Source of the DNA: Buttiauxella gaviniae ATCC 51604
GTDB taxonomy: Bacteria > Pseudomonadota > Gammaproteobacteria > Enterobacterales > Enterobacteriaceae
Reading direction: 5' to 3'
DNA: 64,000 bases
Assembly: GCF_001654835.1 (NCBI RefSeq)
Contig: NZ_LXEP01000028.1
Coordinates: forward strand, 163,974-227,973
The notes beneath the pieces were generated by a model. That model saw only the letters and a list, made by a program, of their open reading frames with translations. It had not been told where the DNA came from and searched no databases. Shown one piece after another: positions 43,154 to 55,109 of the stretch (its first letter is position 1; the number at the start of each line of letters is the position of its first letter). A program made the translations under genes and the position numbers.

Positions 43154-43609
43154 TTGACTACCGACACTCATACTCTGCACATCGAAGAGATTTTGGAACT
43201 TCTGCCACACCGTTACCCGTTCTTGCTGGTAGACCGCGTGCTGGATTTTGAAGAGGGGCGTTTTTTACGTGCAGTAAAAAATGTCACAGTAAACGAGCCG
43301 TTTTTCCAGGGCCACTTCCCTGGTAAACCGATTTTCCCGGGTGTGCTGATTCTTGAAGCGATGGCGCAAGCCACCGGTATTCTTGCGTTCAAAAGCGTAG
43401 GGAAACTGGAACCTGGTGAGCTTTATTACTTTGCTGGTATCGATGAAGCGCGTTTCAAACGTCCTGTCGTACCTGGTGACCAGATGGTCATGGAAGTTAC
43501 TTTCGAGAAAACCCGCCGTGGTCTGACGCGCTTTAAAGGCGTGGCAACTGTTGACGGTAAAATTGTCTGCGAAGCAACTATGATGTGTGCCCGCAGCCGG
43601 GAGAGTTAA
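43154..43609 (+). CDS. fabZ: 3-hydroxyacyl-ACP dehydratase FabZ
   Basis: Dehydrates 3-hydroxyacyl-ACP in fatty-acid elongation; shares substrate with LpxA. It is 151 aa, the E. coli length, with a TTG start at 43154 preceded by GGAAGAG. The hot-dog fold carries the catalytic His in [12 protein letters not shown] and Glu in LEAMAQ. Nine upstream in-frame codons are rejected. Confidence 0.97.
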   Translation: MTTDTHTLHIEEILELLPHRYPFLLVDRVLDFEEGRFLRAVKNVTVNEPFFQGHFPGKPIFPGVLILEAMAQATGILAFKSVGKLEPGELYYFAGIDEARFKRPVVPGDQMVMEVTFEKTRRGLTRFKGVATVDGKIVCEATMMCARSRES

Positions 43610-43612
43610 TAC

Positions 43613-44401
43613 GTGATTGATAAATCCGCCTTTATTCATCCATCTGCCATTGTGGAAGACGGTGCCGTTATTGGTGCTAACGTTCATATTGGTCCGTTTT
43701 GTATTGTTGGTCCGCATGTTGAAATCGGTGAAGGTACCGTTCTGAAATCCCATGTTGTGGTAAATGGTCATACGACTATTGGCCGTGATAACGAGATTTA
43801 TCAGTTCGCTTCCATTGGTGAAGTTAACCAGGATCTGAAATATGCCGGTGAACCAACTCGTGTGGAAATTGGCGATCGCAACCGCATTCGTGAAAGCGTC
43901 ACCATCCATCGCGGAACAGAGCAGGGCGGTGGTTTGACGAAGGTGGGTAGCGATAACCTGCTGATGGTCAACGCTCACGTGGCGCATGACTGTACAGTCG
44001 GTAACCGCTGTATCCTCGCAAATAACGCAACTCTTGCTGGTCACGTTTCCGTTGATGATTTCGCAATCATTGGCGGCATGACCGCTGTGCACCAGTTCTG
44101 CATTATCGGTGCACACGTGATGGTGGGTGGTTGTTCCGGTGTGGCACAAGATGTTCCGCCGTATGTTATCGCGCAGGGCAACCACGCAACGCCATTCGGC
44201 GTAAACATCGAAGGGCTTAAACGCCGCGGCTTTACCAGAGAAGCTATTCACGCTGTTCGCAACGCGTATAAGATTCTCTACCGCAGCGGGAAAACCTTCG
44301 AAGAAGCGAAGCCTGAAATTGCTGCGATTGCTGAGCAACATCCAGAAGTGAACGCATTTGTTGAATTCTTTGAACGTTCAACTCGTGGTCTGATTCGCTA
44401 A
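43613..44401 (+). CDS. lpxA: UDP-N-acetylglucosamine acyltransferase LpxA
   Basis: First step of lipid A synthesis, transferring 3-hydroxyacyl from ACP to UDP-GlcNAc. It is 262 aa from a GTG start. The beta-helix and catalytic His in [15 protein letters not shown] are intact. It lies 3 bp after fabZ, and lpxB follows with no spacing. Confidence 0.98.
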   Translation: MIDKSAFIHPSAIVEDGAVIGANVHIGPFCIVGPHVEIGEGTVLKSHVVVNGHTTIGRDNEIYQFASIGEVNQDLKYAGEPTRVEIGDRNRIRESVTIHRGTEQGGGLTKVGSDNLLMVNAHVAHDCTVGNRCILANNATLAGHVSVDDFAIIGGMTAVHQFCIIGAHVMVGGCSGVAQDVPPYVIAQGNHATPFGVNIEGLKRRGFTREAIHAVRNAYKILYRSGKTFEEAKPEIAAIAEQHPEVNAFVEFFERSTRGLIR

Positions 44402-45550
44402 ATGAAACCTGGTCGTCCGCTTACGATTGCCCTGGTCGCCGGAGAAACTTCCGGCGATATTCTTGGTGCTGGTCTGATTCGTGCTCTGAAAGCTCGTCAT
44501 CCTGATGCTCGCTTTGTTGGTGTTGCCGGGCCTCTGATGCAGGCTGAAGGCTGTGAAGCATGGTATGAGATGGAAGAGCTGGCGGTGATGGGCATTGTTG
44601 AAGTGCTCGGTCGCCTGCGTCGCTTATTGCATATCCGAGCCGATCTCACGCGCCGTTTCACCGAATTGCAGCCAGACGTTTTTGTCGGCATTGATGCGCC
44701 TGATTTCAACATCACGCTCGAAGGCAATCTTAAGAAGCAGGGTATTCGCACCATTCATTACGTCAGCCCTTCCGTTTGGGCATGGCGGCAAAAACGCGTT
44801 TTCAAAATTGGCAGAGCAACGGATTTAGTGCTCGCATTTCTGCCTTTCGAAAAAGCGTTTTACGATAGATTTAATGTTCCGTGCCGGTTTATCGGTCATA
44901 CCATGGCGGATGCCATGCCGCTTGATCCTGATAAAAATGCCGCCCGCGCGACTCTGGGTATTTCCCCTGATGCGAAATGCCTGGCACTATTACCGGGGAG
45001 CCGGGGAGCAGAAGTTGAAATGCTCAGCGCGGATTTCCTGAAAACAGCTCTTTTGCTGCGTGAGCGTTTCCCGGGGCTCGAAATTGTCGTTCCTTTGGTT
45101 AATGCCAAACGCCGTGAGCAGTTTGAGCGTATCAAAGCAGAAGTCGCGCCTGACCTGACAATGCATTTGCTTAATGGGCAAGGGCGCGAAGCGATGGTGG
45201 CAAGCGATGCCGCATTGCTGGCATCAGGTACTGCGGCACTTGAGTGCATGCTGGCGAAATGCCCGATGGTGGTGGGCTATCGCATGAAGCCATTCACTTT
45301 CTGGCTGGCGAAGCGACTGGTGAAAACCGATTACGTTTCACTTCCAAATCTACTGGCTGGCCGTGAACTGGTCAAAGAATTGCTGCAGGAAGAGTGCGAG
45401 CCAAATGCACTAGCGCAGGTGCTGGGGCCGTTGCTGGAAGACGGTGCGCAGAGCCATCAAATGCATGACACCTTCCGTGAACTGCATCAGCAGATTCGTT
45501 GTAATGCCGATGAACAGGCGGCCGATGCTGTGCTGGAGCTCGCACAATGA
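44402..45550 (+). CDS. lpxB: Lipid-A-disaccharide synthase LpxB
   Basis: Joins UDP-2,3-diacylglucosamine and lipid X to make the lipid A disaccharide. It is 382 aa. Family motifs [22 protein letters not shown] and [10 protein letters not shown] are visible. Its stop overlaps the rnhB start by four bases. Confidence 0.98.
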   Translation: MKPGRPLTIALVAGETSGDILGAGLIRALKARHPDARFVGVAGPLMQAEGCEAWYEMEELAVMGIVEVLGRLRRLLHIRADLTRRFTELQPDVFVGIDAPDFNITLEGNLKKQGIRTIHYVSPSVWAWRQKRVFKIGRATDLVLAFLPFEKAFYDRFNVPCRFIGHTMADAMPLDPDKNAARATLGISPDAKCLALLPGSRGAEVEMLSADFLKTALLLRERFPGLEIVVPLVNAKRREQFERIKAEVAPDLTMHLLNGQGREAMVASDAALLASGTAALECMLAKCPMVVGYRMKPFTFWLAKRLVKTDYVSLPNLLAGRELVKELLQEECEPNALAQVLGPLLEDGAQSHQMHDTFRELHQQIRCNADEQAADAVLELAQ

Positions 45551-46143
45551 TTGAATTTATTTATCCTCATACGCACCTGGTTGCGGGTGTTGACGAAGTC
45601 GGCCGTGGCCCGTTGGTTGGTGCAGTCGTCACCGCTGCGGTGATCCTCGACCCGGCGAAGCCTATCATTGGCCTTGCCGACTCGAAGAAGCTTTCTGAAA
45701 AACGCCGCAACGCGCTTTATGATGAAATCGTCGAAAAAGCACTGTCCTGGAGTCTTGGGCGTGCTGAGCCCGAAGAGATTGACCAGCTAAATATTTTGCA
45801 CGCCACAATGCTTGCGATGCAGCGTGCGGTTGCAGGCCTTTGCGTGGCTCCAGAATATGTACTGATTGATGGCAACCGCTGCCCTGCATTACCGATGCCT
45901 TCTCTGGCCGTAGTTAAAGGTGACAGTCGGGTTGCAGAAATCAGTGCGGCATCAATAATTGCCAAAGTGACGCGCGATCGTGAAATGGCAGAGCTTGATC
46001 TCTCTTTCCCGCAATACGGTTTTGCCCAACATAAGGGCTACCCCACAGCTTTCCATCTGGAAAAGCTGGCAGAGCATGGTGCGACTGAACATCATCGTCG
46101 TAGCTTTGCTCCGGTCAAACGCGCTCTCGGACTGGCGTCCTGA
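45547..46143 (+). CDS. rnhB: Ribonuclease HII
   Basis: Removes misincorporated ribonucleotides from DNA and RNA/DNA hybrids. It is 198 aa. The catalytic motif [10 protein letters not shown] (D16, E17), LIDGNRCP and [10 protein letters not shown] are present. Overlaps lpxB (ATGA). Confidence 0.97.
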   Translation: MIEFIYPHTHLVAGVDEVGRGPLVGAVVTAAVILDPAKPIIGLADSKKLSEKRRNALYDEIVEKALSWSLGRAEPEEIDQLNILHATMLAMQRAVAGLCVAPEYVLIDGNRCPALPMPSLAVVKGDSRVAEISAASIIAKVTRDREMAELDLSFPQYGFAQHKGYPTAFHLEKLAEHGATEHHRRSFAPVKRALGLAS

Positions 46144-46181
46144 TTTGCGGACGTACGTTACACATCTAAACGGAATGAGAA

Positions 46182-49100
46182 ATGGCTGAACCACGTTTCG
46201 TACACCTTAGGGTGCACAGCGACTACTCCATGGTTGATGGCCTGGCAAAAACAGCACCGCTGGTGAAGAAAGCCGCGGCGATGGGGATGCCAGCAATTGC
46301 TATCACTGATTTTACCAACCTCTGCGGGCTGGTGAAATTCTATGGTGCTGCGCACGGCGCAGGGCTTAAGCCGATCATTGGTGCTGATTTTAACGTTGCG
46401 AATGAATTGTTGGGTGATGAACTCAGCCATTTAACCGTACTTGCTGCAAACAATGTCGGTTATCAAAACCTGACATTGCTCATCTCTAAGGCTTACCAGC
46501 GTGGTTACGGTGCTGCAGGCCCCATTATCGACCGAGCGTGGCTTGCCGAACTGAATGAAGGGCTGATCCTTCTTTCTGGCGGGCGCATGGGGGATATTGG
46601 CAAAAACTTGTTGCGTGGAAATACAGCACAGCTTGATCTGTGCCTGGAATTTTATCAGCAATATTTTGCCGATCGCTTCTATCTGGAACTGATTCGTACT
46701 GGTCGTCCTGACGAAGAAAGTTATTTGCATGCCGCTGTCGCTTTAGCGGATGAACGTGGTTTGCCGGTTGTTGCAACGAACGACGTAAGATTCATTGAGT
46801 CTACAGATTTTGATGCACATGAAATCCGCGTTGCTATTCACGATGGCTTTACCCTTGATGATCCTAAACGCCCGCGTAACTACTCTTCGCAGCAGTATCT
46901 GCGTACCGAAGAGGAGATGTGCGAGCTGTTTTCGGACGTCCCGGAAGCGCTGGAAAACAGCGTAGAAATTGCCAGACGCTGTAACGTTACAGTTCGCCTT
47001 GGCGAATATTTCCTGCCGCAATTCCCAACCGGTGAAATGTCGACTGAAGACTTCCTGGTCATGAAATCGAAGGAAGGGCTTGAAGATCGTCTGGAGTTTT
47101 TGTTCAAAGATCCTGAAGAGCGTGCGGTGAAAAGGCAGCCGTACGACGAGCGTCTGGATATTGAGCTAAAAGTTATTAACCAGATGGGGTTCCCGGGCTA
47201 CTTCCTGATCGTGATGGAATTTATCCAGTGGTCCAAAGACAACGGCGTGCCGGTAGGGCCTGGCCGTGGTTCTGGTGCGGGTTCACTGGTTGCTTATGCT
47301 CTGAAGATTACCGATCTTGATCCGCTTGAGTTTGACCTGCTGTTCGAACGTTTCCTTAACCCGGAACGTGTATCGATGCCCGACTTCGATATCGACTTCT
47401 GCATGGAAAAACGCGATTGGGTTATCGACCACGTAGCCGAAATGTACGGGCGCGAAGCGGTATCACAGATTATTACCTTTGGTACCATGGCGGCAAAAGC
47501 GGTTATCCGCGATGTGGGCCGTGTACTGGGGCACCCATACGGTTTTGTCGATCGGATTTCTAAACTGATCCCGCCAGATCCTGGCATGACGCTTGCCAAA
47601 GCGTTTGAAGTTGAACCGCAGCTTCCCGAAATGTATGAAGCTGACGAAGAAGTTAAAGCGCTTATTGATATGGCGCGTAAGCTTGAAGGTGTCACGCGTA
47701 ACGCTGGTAAACATGCTGGCGGCGTGGTTATTGCACCAACCAAAATTACTGACTTTGCTCCGCTTTATTGCGATGACCAGGGCCAAAACCCGGTCACCCA
47801 GTTCGATAAAAACGATGTGGAATATGCGGGCCTGGTGAAGTTCGACTTCCTCGGCTTGCGTACGCTGACCATCATCGACTGGGCGTTGAAGATGATCAAC
47901 CCGCGTCGGGCAAAGCAAGGTTTAGAACCGATTGATATCGCGGCAATCCCGCTCGAAGACAAGAAAAGCTTCGACATGCTGCAACGTTCGGAAACCACTG
48001 CGGTGTTCCAGCTAGAATCCCGCGGCATGAAAGATCTTATCAAGCGTCTGCAGCCTGACTGCTTCGAAGATATGATCGCACTGGTTGCGCTGTTCCGCCC
48101 CGGCCCGCTGCAATCGGGCATGGTTGATAACTTTATCGACCGTAAACACGGGCGTGAAGCCATCTCTTATCCGGATATTCAATGGCAGCATGAAAGCCTG
48201 AAACCGGTACTTGAACCGACCTACGGCATTATCCTGTATCAAGAACAGGTTATGCAGATTGCACAGGTGCTGGCGGGTTACTCGCTCGGTGGTGCGGATA
48301 TGCTACGTCGTGCGATGGGTAAAAAGAACCCGGTCGAAATGGCGAAGCAGCGTGGCGGTTTTGAAGATGGTGCGAAATCGCGTGGTATTGATGGTGAACT
48401 GGCGATTAAGATCTTCGACCTGGTAGAGAAATTTGCCGGCTATGGGTTTAACAAATCTCACTCAGCCGCTTATGCCCTGGTTTCTTACCAGACGCTGTGG
48501 CTAAAAGCGCACTATCCGGCAGAGTTTATGGCGGCGGTGATGACCGCTGATATGGATAACACCGAGAAAATCGTCGGCCTGGTGGATGAATGCTGGCGAA
48601 TGGGCCTGAAAATTCTGCCACCGGATATTAACTCCGGGCTGTACCATTTCCACGTTAATGACGACGGGGAAATCGTTTATGGTATCGGCGCGATTAAAGG
48701 TGTCGGTGAAGGCCCAATTGAAGCGATAATTGAGGCGCGTAACGAGGGCGGTTATTTCCGCGAGCTGTTCGATCTGTGTGCGCGTGCTGACGTTAAAAAA
48801 CTCAATAAACGCATTCTTGAAAAATTAGTGATGTCCGGGGCGTTTGACCGCCTTGGGCCGCATCGCGCAGCACTGATGAATGCGTTGCCTGATGCACTTA
48901 AAGCGGCTGACCAACATGCGAAAGCCGAAGCCATCGGCCAGGTGGATATGTTCGGTGTATTGGCCGATGAACCTGAGCAGGTTGAGCAGTCCTACGCCAG
49001 CGTAATGCAATGGCCTGAACAAGTGGTGCTGGATGGTGAGCGTGAAACGTTAGGGTTATACCTGACGGGGCATCCTATTACCCAGTATCTGAAAGAAATT

Positions 49101-49664
49101 GAGCGCTATGTCGGTGGCATGCGCCTGAAAGAGATGCACCCGACAGAACGTGGTAAAATGACCACAGCTGCGGGTCTGGTGATTGCTTCGCGGGTGATGG
49201 TTACCAAGCGCGGCAATCGCATTGGCATCTGTACTCTGGATGACCGTTCTGGTCGCCTGGAAGTGATGCTATTCACAGATGCGTTAGAAAAGTACCAGCA
49301 TCTGTTGGAAAAAGACCGTATCCTGATCGTCAGCGGACAGGTCAGCTTTGATGACTTCAGCGGTGGCCTTAAAATGACTGCTCGCGAAGTTATGGATATA
49401 GACGAGGCCCGCGAAAAGTATGCGCGTGGGCTTGCTATCTCGCTGACGGACAGGCAAATTGATGACCAGCTTTTGAACCGTCTCCGTCAGTCTCTGGAAC
49501 CCCATCGTTCGGGGACCATTCCAGTACATCTCTACTATCAGAGAGCGGATGCACGTGCGCGTTTGCGTTTTGGCGCAGCATGGCGTGTATCCCCAAGCGA
49601 TCGTTTGCTCAATGAGCTTCGCACGCTGATAGGATCGGAGCAGGTGGAACTGGAGTTTGACTAA
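46182..49664 (+). CDS. dnaE: DNA polymerase III alpha subunit
   Basis: Replicative polymerase catalytic subunit, 1160 aa as in E. coli. PHP domain at the N-terminus ([13 protein letters not shown]); catalytic Asp residues in [10 protein letters not shown] and [12 protein letters not shown]; tandem helix-hairpin-helix and an OB domain at the C-terminus. It lies 38 bp after rnhB. Confidence 0.99.
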   Translation: MAEPRFVHLRVHSDYSMVDGLAKTAPLVKKAAAMGMPAIAITDFTNLCGLVKFYGAAHGAGLKPIIGADFNVANELLGDELSHLTVLAANNVGYQNLTLLISKAYQRGYGAAGPIIDRAWLAELNEGLILLSGGRMGDIGKNLLRGNTAQLDLCLEFYQQYFADRFYLELIRTGRPDEESYLHAAVALADERGLPVVATNDVRFIESTDFDAHEIRVAIHDGFTLDDPKRPRNYSSQQYLRTEEEMCELFSDVPEALENSVEIARRCNVTVRLGEYFLPQFPTGEMSTEDFLVMKSKEGLEDRLEFLFKDPEERAVKRQPYDERLDIELKVINQMGFPGYFLIVMEFIQWSKDNGVPVGPGRGSGAGSLVAYALKITDLDPLEFDLLFERFLNPERVSMPDFDIDFCMEKRDWVIDHVAEMYGREAVSQIITFGTMAAKAVIRDVGRVLGHPYGFVDRISKLIPPDPGMTLAKAFEVEPQLPEMYEADEEVKALIDMARKLEGVTRNAGKHAGGVVIAPTKITDFAPLYCDDQGQNPVTQFDKNDVEYAGLVKFDFLGLRTLTIIDWALKMINPRRAKQGLEPIDIAAIPLEDKKSFDMLQRSETTAVFQLESRGMKDLIKRLQPDCFEDMIALVALFRPGPLQSGMVDNFIDRKHGREAISYPDIQWQHESLKPVLEPTYGIILYQEQVMQIAQVLAGYSLGGADMLRRAMGKKNPVEMAKQRGGFEDGAKSRGIDGELAIKIFDLVEKFAGYGFNKSHSAAYALVSYQTLWLKAHYPAEFMAAVMTADMDNTEKIVGLVDECWRMGLKILPPDINSGLYHFHVNDDGEIVYGIGAIKGVGEGPIEAIIEARNEGGYFRELFDLCARADVKKLNKRILEKLVMSGAFDRLGPHRAALMNALPDALKAADQHAKAEAIGQVDMFGVLADEPEQVEQSYASVMQWPEQVVLDGERETLGLYLTGHPITQYLKEIERYVGGMRLKEMHPTERGKMTTAAGLVIASRVMVTKRGNRIGICTLDDRSGRLEVMLFTDALEKYQHLLEKDRILIVSGQVSFDDFSGGLKMTAREVMDIDEAREKYARGLAISLTDRQIDDQLLNRLRQSLEPHRSGTIPVHLYYQRADARARLRFGAAWRVSPSDRLLNELRTLIGSEQVELEFD

Positions 49665-49676
49665 TACAGGAATATT

Positions 49677-50636
49677 ATGAGTCTGAATTTCCTCGATTTT
49701 GAACAGCCGATTGCAGAGCTGGAAGCGAAAATTGATTCCCTGACTGCAGTTAGCCGTCAGGACGAAAAGTTAGATATTAATCTCGACGAAGAAGTGCAGC
49801 GCCTGCGTGAAAAAAGCGTAGAACTCACACGTAAAATCTTCGCCGATTTAGGAGCATGGCAGATTGCTCAACTGGCGCGTCACCCGCAGCGCCCGTATAC
49901 GCTTGATTACCTGCGTCTCGCTTTTGATGAGTTCGATGAACTTGCGGGTGACCGTGCGTATGCTGACGATAAAGCTATTGTTGGTGGCATTGCGCGTCTT
50001 GATGGTCGTCCTGTTATGGTCATTGGCCATCAGAAAGGCCGTGAGACTAAAGAGAAAATCCGCCGTAACTTCGGTATGCCAGCACCAGAAGGCTACCGTA
50101 AAGCACTGCGTTTGATGGAAATGGCTGAGCGTTTCAAAATGCCAATCATTACCTTCATCGACACCCCTGGGGCTTATCCTGGTGTGGGCGCGGAAGAACG
50201 CGGCCAGTCAGAAGCTATCGCTCGCAACTTACGTGAAATGTCTGGCCTGAAAGTGCCGGTCATCTGTACCGTAATCGGCGAAGGTGGTTCTGGTGGTGCG
50301 TTGGCAATCGGCGTGGGCGATAAAGTGAATATGCTGCAGTACAGCACCTATTCCGTTATCTCTCCGGAAGGTTGTGCGTCAATTCTGTGGAAAAGTGCTG
50401 ATAAGGCACCAATCGCTGCAGAAGCGATGGGTATCATTGCGCCACGCCTGAAAGAGCTGAAGCTGATTGATTCCGTGATCCCTGAACCACTGGGCGGTGC
50501 ACACCGTAACGTGGAAGCAATGGCCGCTTCACTGAAAGCGCAATTGCTGGCCGATCTTGCCGATCTGGACGTGTTGAATACCGAAGAGCTGTTGGCTCGT
50601 CGTTATCACCGTCTGATGAGTTACGGTTACGCATAA
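49677..50636 (+). CDS. accA: Acetyl-CoA carboxylase carboxyltransferase alpha subunit
   Basis: With AccD, transfers carboxyl from biotin to acetyl-CoA to make malonyl-CoA. It is 319 aa ([16 protein letters not shown]). Crotonase-fold motifs [10 protein letters not shown] and [12 protein letters not shown] are intact. It follows dnaE by 12 bp and ends the operon. Confidence 0.99.
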   Translation: MSLNFLDFEQPIAELEAKIDSLTAVSRQDEKLDINLDEEVQRLREKSVELTRKIFADLGAWQIAQLARHPQRPYTLDYLRLAFDEFDELAGDRAYADDKAIVGGIARLDGRPVMVIGHQKGRETKEKIRRNFGMPAPEGYRKALRLMEMAERFKMPIITFIDTPGAYPGVGAEERGQSEAIARNLREMSGLKVPVICTVIGEGGSGGALAIGVGDKVNMLQYSTYSVISPEGCASILWKSADKAPIAAEAMGIIAPRLKELKLIDSVIPEPLGGAHRNVEAMAASLKAQLLADLADLDVLNTEELLARRYHRLMSYGYA

Positions 50637-50658
50637 TAGCGTGATGCTCTGAAGAAGA

Positions 50659-50685
50659 AGGTCAGAAGAAATTCTGGCCTTTTTT
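50659..50685 (+). terminator. accA terminator
   Basis: AAGGTCAGAA / TTCTGGCCTT stem followed by TTTTTAT, 22 bp after accA. Confidence 0.88.
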
Positions 50686-50791
50686 ATTCTCTGAATCCCA
50701 CACTTTAAGAAGCTTTACACCTCTGCACTTGTCCTCAGCCACTTTTCAATAAACTATGCTTACCTGAAGGTTTTTTTCCAGGAGGTAAGCG

Positions 50792-52933
50792 TTGAATATT
50801 ATTGCAATCATGGGACCGCATGGCGTTTTCTACAAAGACGAGCCAATCAAAGAACTCCACCAGGCGCTGGAAGTTCAGGGTTTTCGCCTGATTTACCCGA
50901 CCAACAGTACCGACCTGCTGAAACTAATCGAACATAACCCGCGTATCTGCGGCGTCATTTTTGACTGGGATGAATACAGCCTGGATTTATGCAGCGAAAT
51001 TAATGCGCTGAATGAATATCTGCCTTTGTATGCGTTTATCAACACACACTCTTCGCTAGATGTCAGCGTCAACGAAATGCGCATGGCGCTGTGGTTCTTT
51101 GAATACGCCCTCAGTGCAGCAGACGATATCGCCCTGCGCATCCGTCAGTACACTAATGAATATCTCGACAACATCACCCCGCCGTTAACCAAAGCATTGT
51201 TCAACTATGTGAACGAAGGGAAATATACCTTCTGCACGCCGGGGCATATGGCGGGCACCGCCTATCTGAAAAGCCCGGTTGGCTGTTTGTTCTATGACTT
51301 CTTTGGCGCGAACACGCTTAAAGCGGATGTCTCTATTTCGGTGACGGAACTGGGATCGTTACTCGATCACACTGGCCCACATCTGGAAGCTGAGGAATAT
51401 ATCGCCCGTACTTTTGGTGCGGAGCAGAGTTATATGGTGACCAACGGCACATCCACGTCGAATAAAATCGTGGGTATGTACGCCGCGCCTTCCGGCAGCA
51501 CAGTGCTGATTGACCGTAACTGCCATAAATCGCTGACCCATTTGCTGATGATGACCGACCTGGTACCCATCTGGTTAAAACCGACACGCAACGCGCTGGG
51601 GATTTTGGGCGGCATTCCGCAGCGTGAATTTATGCGCGAGAGTATCGAGGCGAAAGTTGCTGCGACGGAAAATGCCCAGTGGCCGGTGCATGCGGTTATC
51701 ACCAACTCGACTTACGATGGCTTGCTGTATAACACCGAATTTATCAAACAGACTCTCGATGTACTCTCGATCCACTTTGATTCCGCCTGGGTGCCGTACA
51801 CCAACTTCCACGCTATTTATCAGGGTAAAAGCGGTATGAGTGGCGATCGCGTGCCGGGGAAAGTGATTTACGAAACCCAGTCCACACACAAATTACTGGC
51901 AGCGTTGTCGCAGGCATCCCTTATTCATATTAAAGGTGACTACGACGAGGAAACTTTCAACGAAGCCTACATGATGCATACCACTACATCGCCAAGTTAT
52001 CCGCTGGTGGCATCCATTGAAACGGCGGCAGCAATGCTACGAGGCAACCCCGGCAAGCGGTTGATTAACCGTTCGGTAGAGCGTGCGCTGCATTTCCGTC
52101 GTGAAGTTCAGCGCCTGCGAGAAGAGTCAGAGGACTGGTTCTTCGATATCTGGCAGCCGGAATTTATTGATGAAGCCGCCTGTTGGCCGATTTCGCCAGG
52201 CGAAGAGAACTGGCACGGTTTCAAAGATGCCGATGCTGACCATATGTACCTCGACCCGATAAAAGTCACCATTCTGACGCCAGGCATGGATGAGTTAGGG
52301 ACGATGGCTGATGAGGGCATTCCCGCTGCACTGGTGGCGAAGTTCCTTGATGAACGCGGTGTGGTCGTCGAAAAAACAGGGCCATATAACCTGCTGTTCC
52401 TGTTTAGCATTGGGATAGACAAAACCAAGGCGTTAAGTTTGTTGCGTGGTTTGACGGAGTTTAAACGCTCGTATGACCTCAATTTGCGTGTGAAAAACAT
52501 GCTGCCGGATTTGTATGCTGAAGACCCTGATTTTTATCGCAATATGCGTATCCAGGACCTGGCGCAAGGCATCCACAAATTGATTAAGCAGCACAATCTT
52601 TCTGACCTGATGCTGCGTGCTTTTGATGTGCTCCCGGAAATGAAAATGACGCCGCACAAGGCGTATCAACAGCAAGTGAAAGGTAACGTTGAAACGGTAG
52701 AAATCGAACAATTGCTTAATCGCGTTTCAGCAAACATGATCCTGCCGTATCCACCCGGTGTGCCGGTGGTGATGCCTGGTGAGATGATCACCAATGAAAG
52801 TCGGGCAGTGCTCGATTTCCTGCTGATGCTGTGTTCTGTGGGAGAGCACTATCCTGGGTTTGAAACCGACATTCACGGAGCCAAACTGGGTGAGGATGGC
52901 ATCTACAGAGTACGAGTCCTAAAATCGGTGTAG
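50792..52933 (+). CDS. ldcC: Lysine decarboxylase LdcC (constitutive type)
   Basis: PLP enzyme making cadaverine from lysine. It is 713 aa, matching E. coli LdcC. Wing domain at the N-terminus, PLP Lys in TQSTHKLLAALSQ (K367 in E. coli), and a C-terminal domain. The TTG start follows GGAGGTAAGCG. Its place between accA and yaeR, and absence of cadB next to it, identify LdcC rather than the acid-inducible CadA. Confidence 0.96.
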   Translation: MNIIAIMGPHGVFYKDEPIKELHQALEVQGFRLIYPTNSTDLLKLIEHNPRICGVIFDWDEYSLDLCSEINALNEYLPLYAFINTHSSLDVSVNEMRMALWFFEYALSAADDIALRIRQYTNEYLDNITPPLTKALFNYVNEGKYTFCTPGHMAGTAYLKSPVGCLFYDFFGANTLKADVSISVTELGSLLDHTGPHLEAEEYIARTFGAEQSYMVTNGTSTSNKIVGMYAAPSGSTVLIDRNCHKSLTHLLMMTDLVPIWLKPTRNALGILGGIPQREFMRESIEAKVAATENAQWPVHAVITNSTYDGLLYNTEFIKQTLDVLSIHFDSAWVPYTNFHAIYQGKSGMSGDRVPGKVIYETQSTHKLLAALSQASLIHIKGDYDEETFNEAYMMHTTTSPSYPLVASIETAAAMLRGNPGKRLINRSVERALHFRREVQRLREESEDWFFDIWQPEFIDEAACWPISPGEENWHGFKDADADHMYLDPIKVTILTPGMDELGTMADEGIPAALVAKFLDERGVVVEKTGPYNLLFLFSIGIDKTKALSLLRGLTEFKRSYDLNLRVKNMLPDLYAEDPDFYRNMRIQDLAQGIHKLIKQHNLSDLMLRAFDVLPEMKMTPHKAYQQQVKGNVETVEIEQLLNRVSANMILPYPPGVPVVMPGEMITNESRAVLDFLLMLCSVGEHYPGFETDIHGAKLGEDGIYRVRVLKSV

Positions 52934-52989
52934 CATATTGATTTACCTATGCATGATAGTTACCGTGCGAAAAAGACAAAGGAGCATTT

Positions 52990-53379
52990 ATGCTGGGTTT
53001 AAAGCAAGTTCACCACATCGCTATCATCGCGTCGGATTACCCAACCAGTAAGCATTTTTACTGCGATATTCTTGGCTTTACGCTGCAAGCGGAAGCCTAT
53101 CGTGAAGAACGGGATTCATGGAAAGGTGATTTGGCATTGAACGGGCAATATGTCATTGAGCTATTTTCCTTCCCGTTCCCGCCAGCAAGGCCGAGTCGCC
53201 CAGAGGCTTGTGGGTTACGTCATCTGGCGTTTAGCGTTGACGATATCGACACCGCGATTGTTCACCTTGAGAAGCATGGAGTGAAGTGTGAGCCGGTTCG
53301 TATCGATCCTTTCACCAATAAGCGTTTTACTTTCTTTAACGACCCCGATGGCTTGCCTCTTGAGCTATACCAGCAGTAA
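52990..53379 (+). CDS. yaeR: VOC-family (glyoxalase-like) protein YaeR
   Basis: A 129-aa vicinal-oxygen-chelate protein with paired beta-alpha-beta-beta-beta motifs. Likely metal ligands are the His in VHHIAI, the Glu in VIELF, the His in LRHLAF and E125 in LELYQQ. The substrate is unknown. AAAGGAG precedes the ATG. Confidence 0.93.
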   Translation: MLGLKQVHHIAIIASDYPTSKHFYCDILGFTLQAEAYREERDSWKGDLALNGQYVIELFSFPFPPARPSRPEACGLRHLAFSVDDIDTAIVHLEKHGVKCEPVRIDPFTNKRFTFFNDPDGLPLELYQQ

Positions 53380-53399
53380 CGCTTGCCTCTCTTCTCGTA

Positions 53400-53418
53400 G
53401 CCCGGTAACGTGCCGGGC
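53400..53418 (+). other. Short REP-like hairpin after yaeR
   Basis: GCCCGG / CCGGGC stem in the yaeR-tilS gap, preceded by GTA as in REP units, with no T-run. A GTG start proposed for tilS at 53410 would fall inside it and is therefore disfavoured. Confidence 0.5.
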
Positions 53419-53442
53419 AAAACCTTATTCAAGTTACTGACT

Positions 53443-54750
53443 ATGCCACTTCGTCCTCTCATCAAATTATTGCAACCGCACCCGAATTTGCTGGTGGCGT
53501 TTAGTGGTGGCCTGGATTCCACGGTTTTGCTCCATCAGTTGGTTACGCTTAGCGATACGCAGGCCGCAAACCTCCAGATTCGCGCCATGCATATTCATCA
53601 TGGTTTAAGCCCCTATGCTGATGAATGGGCAGAACATTGCCAGCAAGTCTGTGAGCAATGGAACGTGCCGCTTGAAGTCAAACGCGTAAAACTCGCAGAC
53701 GAGGGATTGGGCCTTGAAGCCCACGCGCGAACAGCACGTTATCAGGCGCTGGCTGAAACAATACGGCCAGACGAAGTGTTGCTGACGGCGCAGCACCTTG
53801 ATGACCAGTGTGAAACGTTTTTACTTGCCCTGAAGCGGGGGAGTGGCCCTGCGGGGCTGGCCGCAATGCCAGAACGTTTGCCGTTTGGTGAGACAGAATT
53901 AATCCGACCGCTGCTGGGGCAAACGCGCAAAGATCTGGAAGCGTGGGCGAATGAACACCAGCTAACGTGGATAGAAGACGAAAGTAATCAGGATGATAGC
54001 TACGACCGGAATTTCTTGAGGTTGCGGGTCATTCCTGAAATCCAGCAACGCTGGCCGCATTTCCCGCAAAGCGTTGCTCGTAGCGCTGAACTATGTGGCG
54101 AGCAAGAGCAGTTACTTGATGAGTTACTTGCCGAACAACTCAATGCACTGATTCAGGACGATGGCTCATTACTGATTGAGCCTCTGCTGTCCCTGAGCGA
54201 TATCCGACGTGCCGCGTTGTTACGCCGTTGGTTTGCCCGGCAAAAAGCCGCCATGCCATCACGGGCGGCTTTAGCGCGCTTGTGGGGTGAAGTTGCGACC
54301 AGCCGTGACGATGCCACTCCTCGCCTGAGATTTGGCGCTTACGAAGTTCGCCGTTATCAGGGGGCGCTGTACTGGCTACCTTTGATGAACGGATTGGGTG
54401 ATAAAATCATTTCCTGGCCGGCACCTTTTGCACCACTCACGTTGCCTGACGGCCTGGGCACGCTTTTATGTGCGCCGTGTGGACAGGAAATTCGGGCACC
54501 TCACGATAACGAGCCTGTTACCTTACGCTTTAAGGCTTCCGGGCAGTTCCATATTGTTGGGCGCGAACGAGGTCGAAGTTTGAAAAAAATCTGGCAGGAG
54601 TCAGGTATTCCACCCTGGCTGCGCGAAAGAACGCCGCTGCTATTTTATGGTGAGCAATTAATTGCAGCACTGGGTGTTTTTGTCACCCGGGAAGGCATTG
54701 CAACGGAACAATCATGCTGGCGTGTCGACTGGCAAAAGGAGAATCAATAA
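53443..54750 (+). CDS. tilS: tRNA(Ile)-lysidine synthetase
   Basis: Converts C34 of the CAU-anticodon tRNA(Ile) to lysidine, changing its specificity from AUG to AUA. ATP PP-loop motif AFSGGLDST near the N-terminus; the [17 protein letters not shown] motif follows. The ATG at 53443 gives 435 aa, close to E. coli; a GTG 11 codons earlier is possible. Its stop overlaps the start of the next gene by one base (TAATG). Confidence 0.96.
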   Translation: MPLRPLIKLLQPHPNLLVAFSGGLDSTVLLHQLVTLSDTQAANLQIRAMHIHHGLSPYADEWAEHCQQVCEQWNVPLEVKRVKLADEGLGLEAHARTARYQALAETIRPDEVLLTAQHLDDQCETFLLALKRGSGPAGLAAMPERLPFGETELIRPLLGQTRKDLEAWANEHQLTWIEDESNQDDSYDRNFLRLRVIPEIQQRWPHFPQSVARSAELCGEQEQLLDELLAEQLNALIQDDGSLLIEPLLSLSDIRRAALLRRWFARQKAAMPSRAALARLWGEVATSRDDATPRLRFGAYEVRRYQGALYWLPLMNGLGDKIISWPAPFAPLTLPDGLGTLLCAPCGQEIRAPHDNEPVTLRFKASGQFHIVGRERGRSLKKIWQESGIPPWLRERTPLLFYGEQLIAALGVFVTREGIATEQSCWRVDWQKENQ

Positions 54751-55061
54751 TGAAAAGAATGATTATTTTGGCTGGAGTGTTGTTGTGTAGCCAACCGGTA
54801 CTGGCAAAAGGTGACGCAGTCGCTGGTGAGCAGAAAGCAATGATGTGTGTGGCCTGCCACGGTGCGACGGGGAAAGTGTCCGTGCCGATGTACCCGAATC
54901 TTGCCGGGCAAAACGAGGCGTATCTTGAACACTCGTTGAAGGCATATAAAAAAGGTGAGCGCAGCGGTGGGCAAGCGGAAGTGATGAAGGCTTATGTGAG
55001 CGGGCTTTCCGATGAAGATATAAGTAATCTGGCGGCTTACTACGCCTCAATGAAACCGTAA
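54750..55061 (+). CDS. Periplasmic class I c-type cytochrome
   Basis: A 103-aa protein not present at this locus in E. coli. It has an N-terminal signal ([19 protein letters not shown], cleavage after A19), a haem-attachment site CVACH (33-37) and a distal Met candidate M79 in [11 protein letters not shown]. The YPNLAGQ, YKKGER and [14 protein letters not shown] motifs are typical of the small cytochrome c553/c4-half family. AAGGAG lies nine bases upstream, inside tilS, and the ATG overlaps the tilS stop, so it is probably translated from the tilS transcript. Its electron partners are unknown; haem attachment would require the Ccm system elsewhere. Confidence 0.88.
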   Translation: MKRMIILAGVLLCSQPVLAKGDAVAGEQKAMMCVACHGATGKVSVPMYPNLAGQNEAYLEHSLKAYKKGERSGGQAEVMKAYVSGLSDEDISNLAAYYASMKP

Positions 55062-55062
55062 A

Positions 55063-55089
55063 AAAAACGGGCAGCTCATGGCTGCCCGC
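55063..55089 (-). terminator. Terminator of rof
   Basis: CGGGCAGC / GCTGCCCG hairpin. On the minus strand it is followed by a run of T, so it serves rof mainly; the plus-strand side has no T-run for the cytochrome gene. Confidence 0.85.
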
Positions 55090-55109
55090 GTATGCGGATA
55101 CTTTGCGTA

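Noticed and set aside
43265..44341. 358-aa open frame on the minus strand opposite fabZ and lpxA
   Set aside because: It is fully antisense to two clear genes, has no ribosome site, and its composition (His, Asn, Thr rich) follows from the codon use of the real genes.
53410..53442. GTG start extending tilS by 11 codons
   Set aside because: It lies inside a GC-rich hairpin, has no ribosome site and adds residues not seen in the family.
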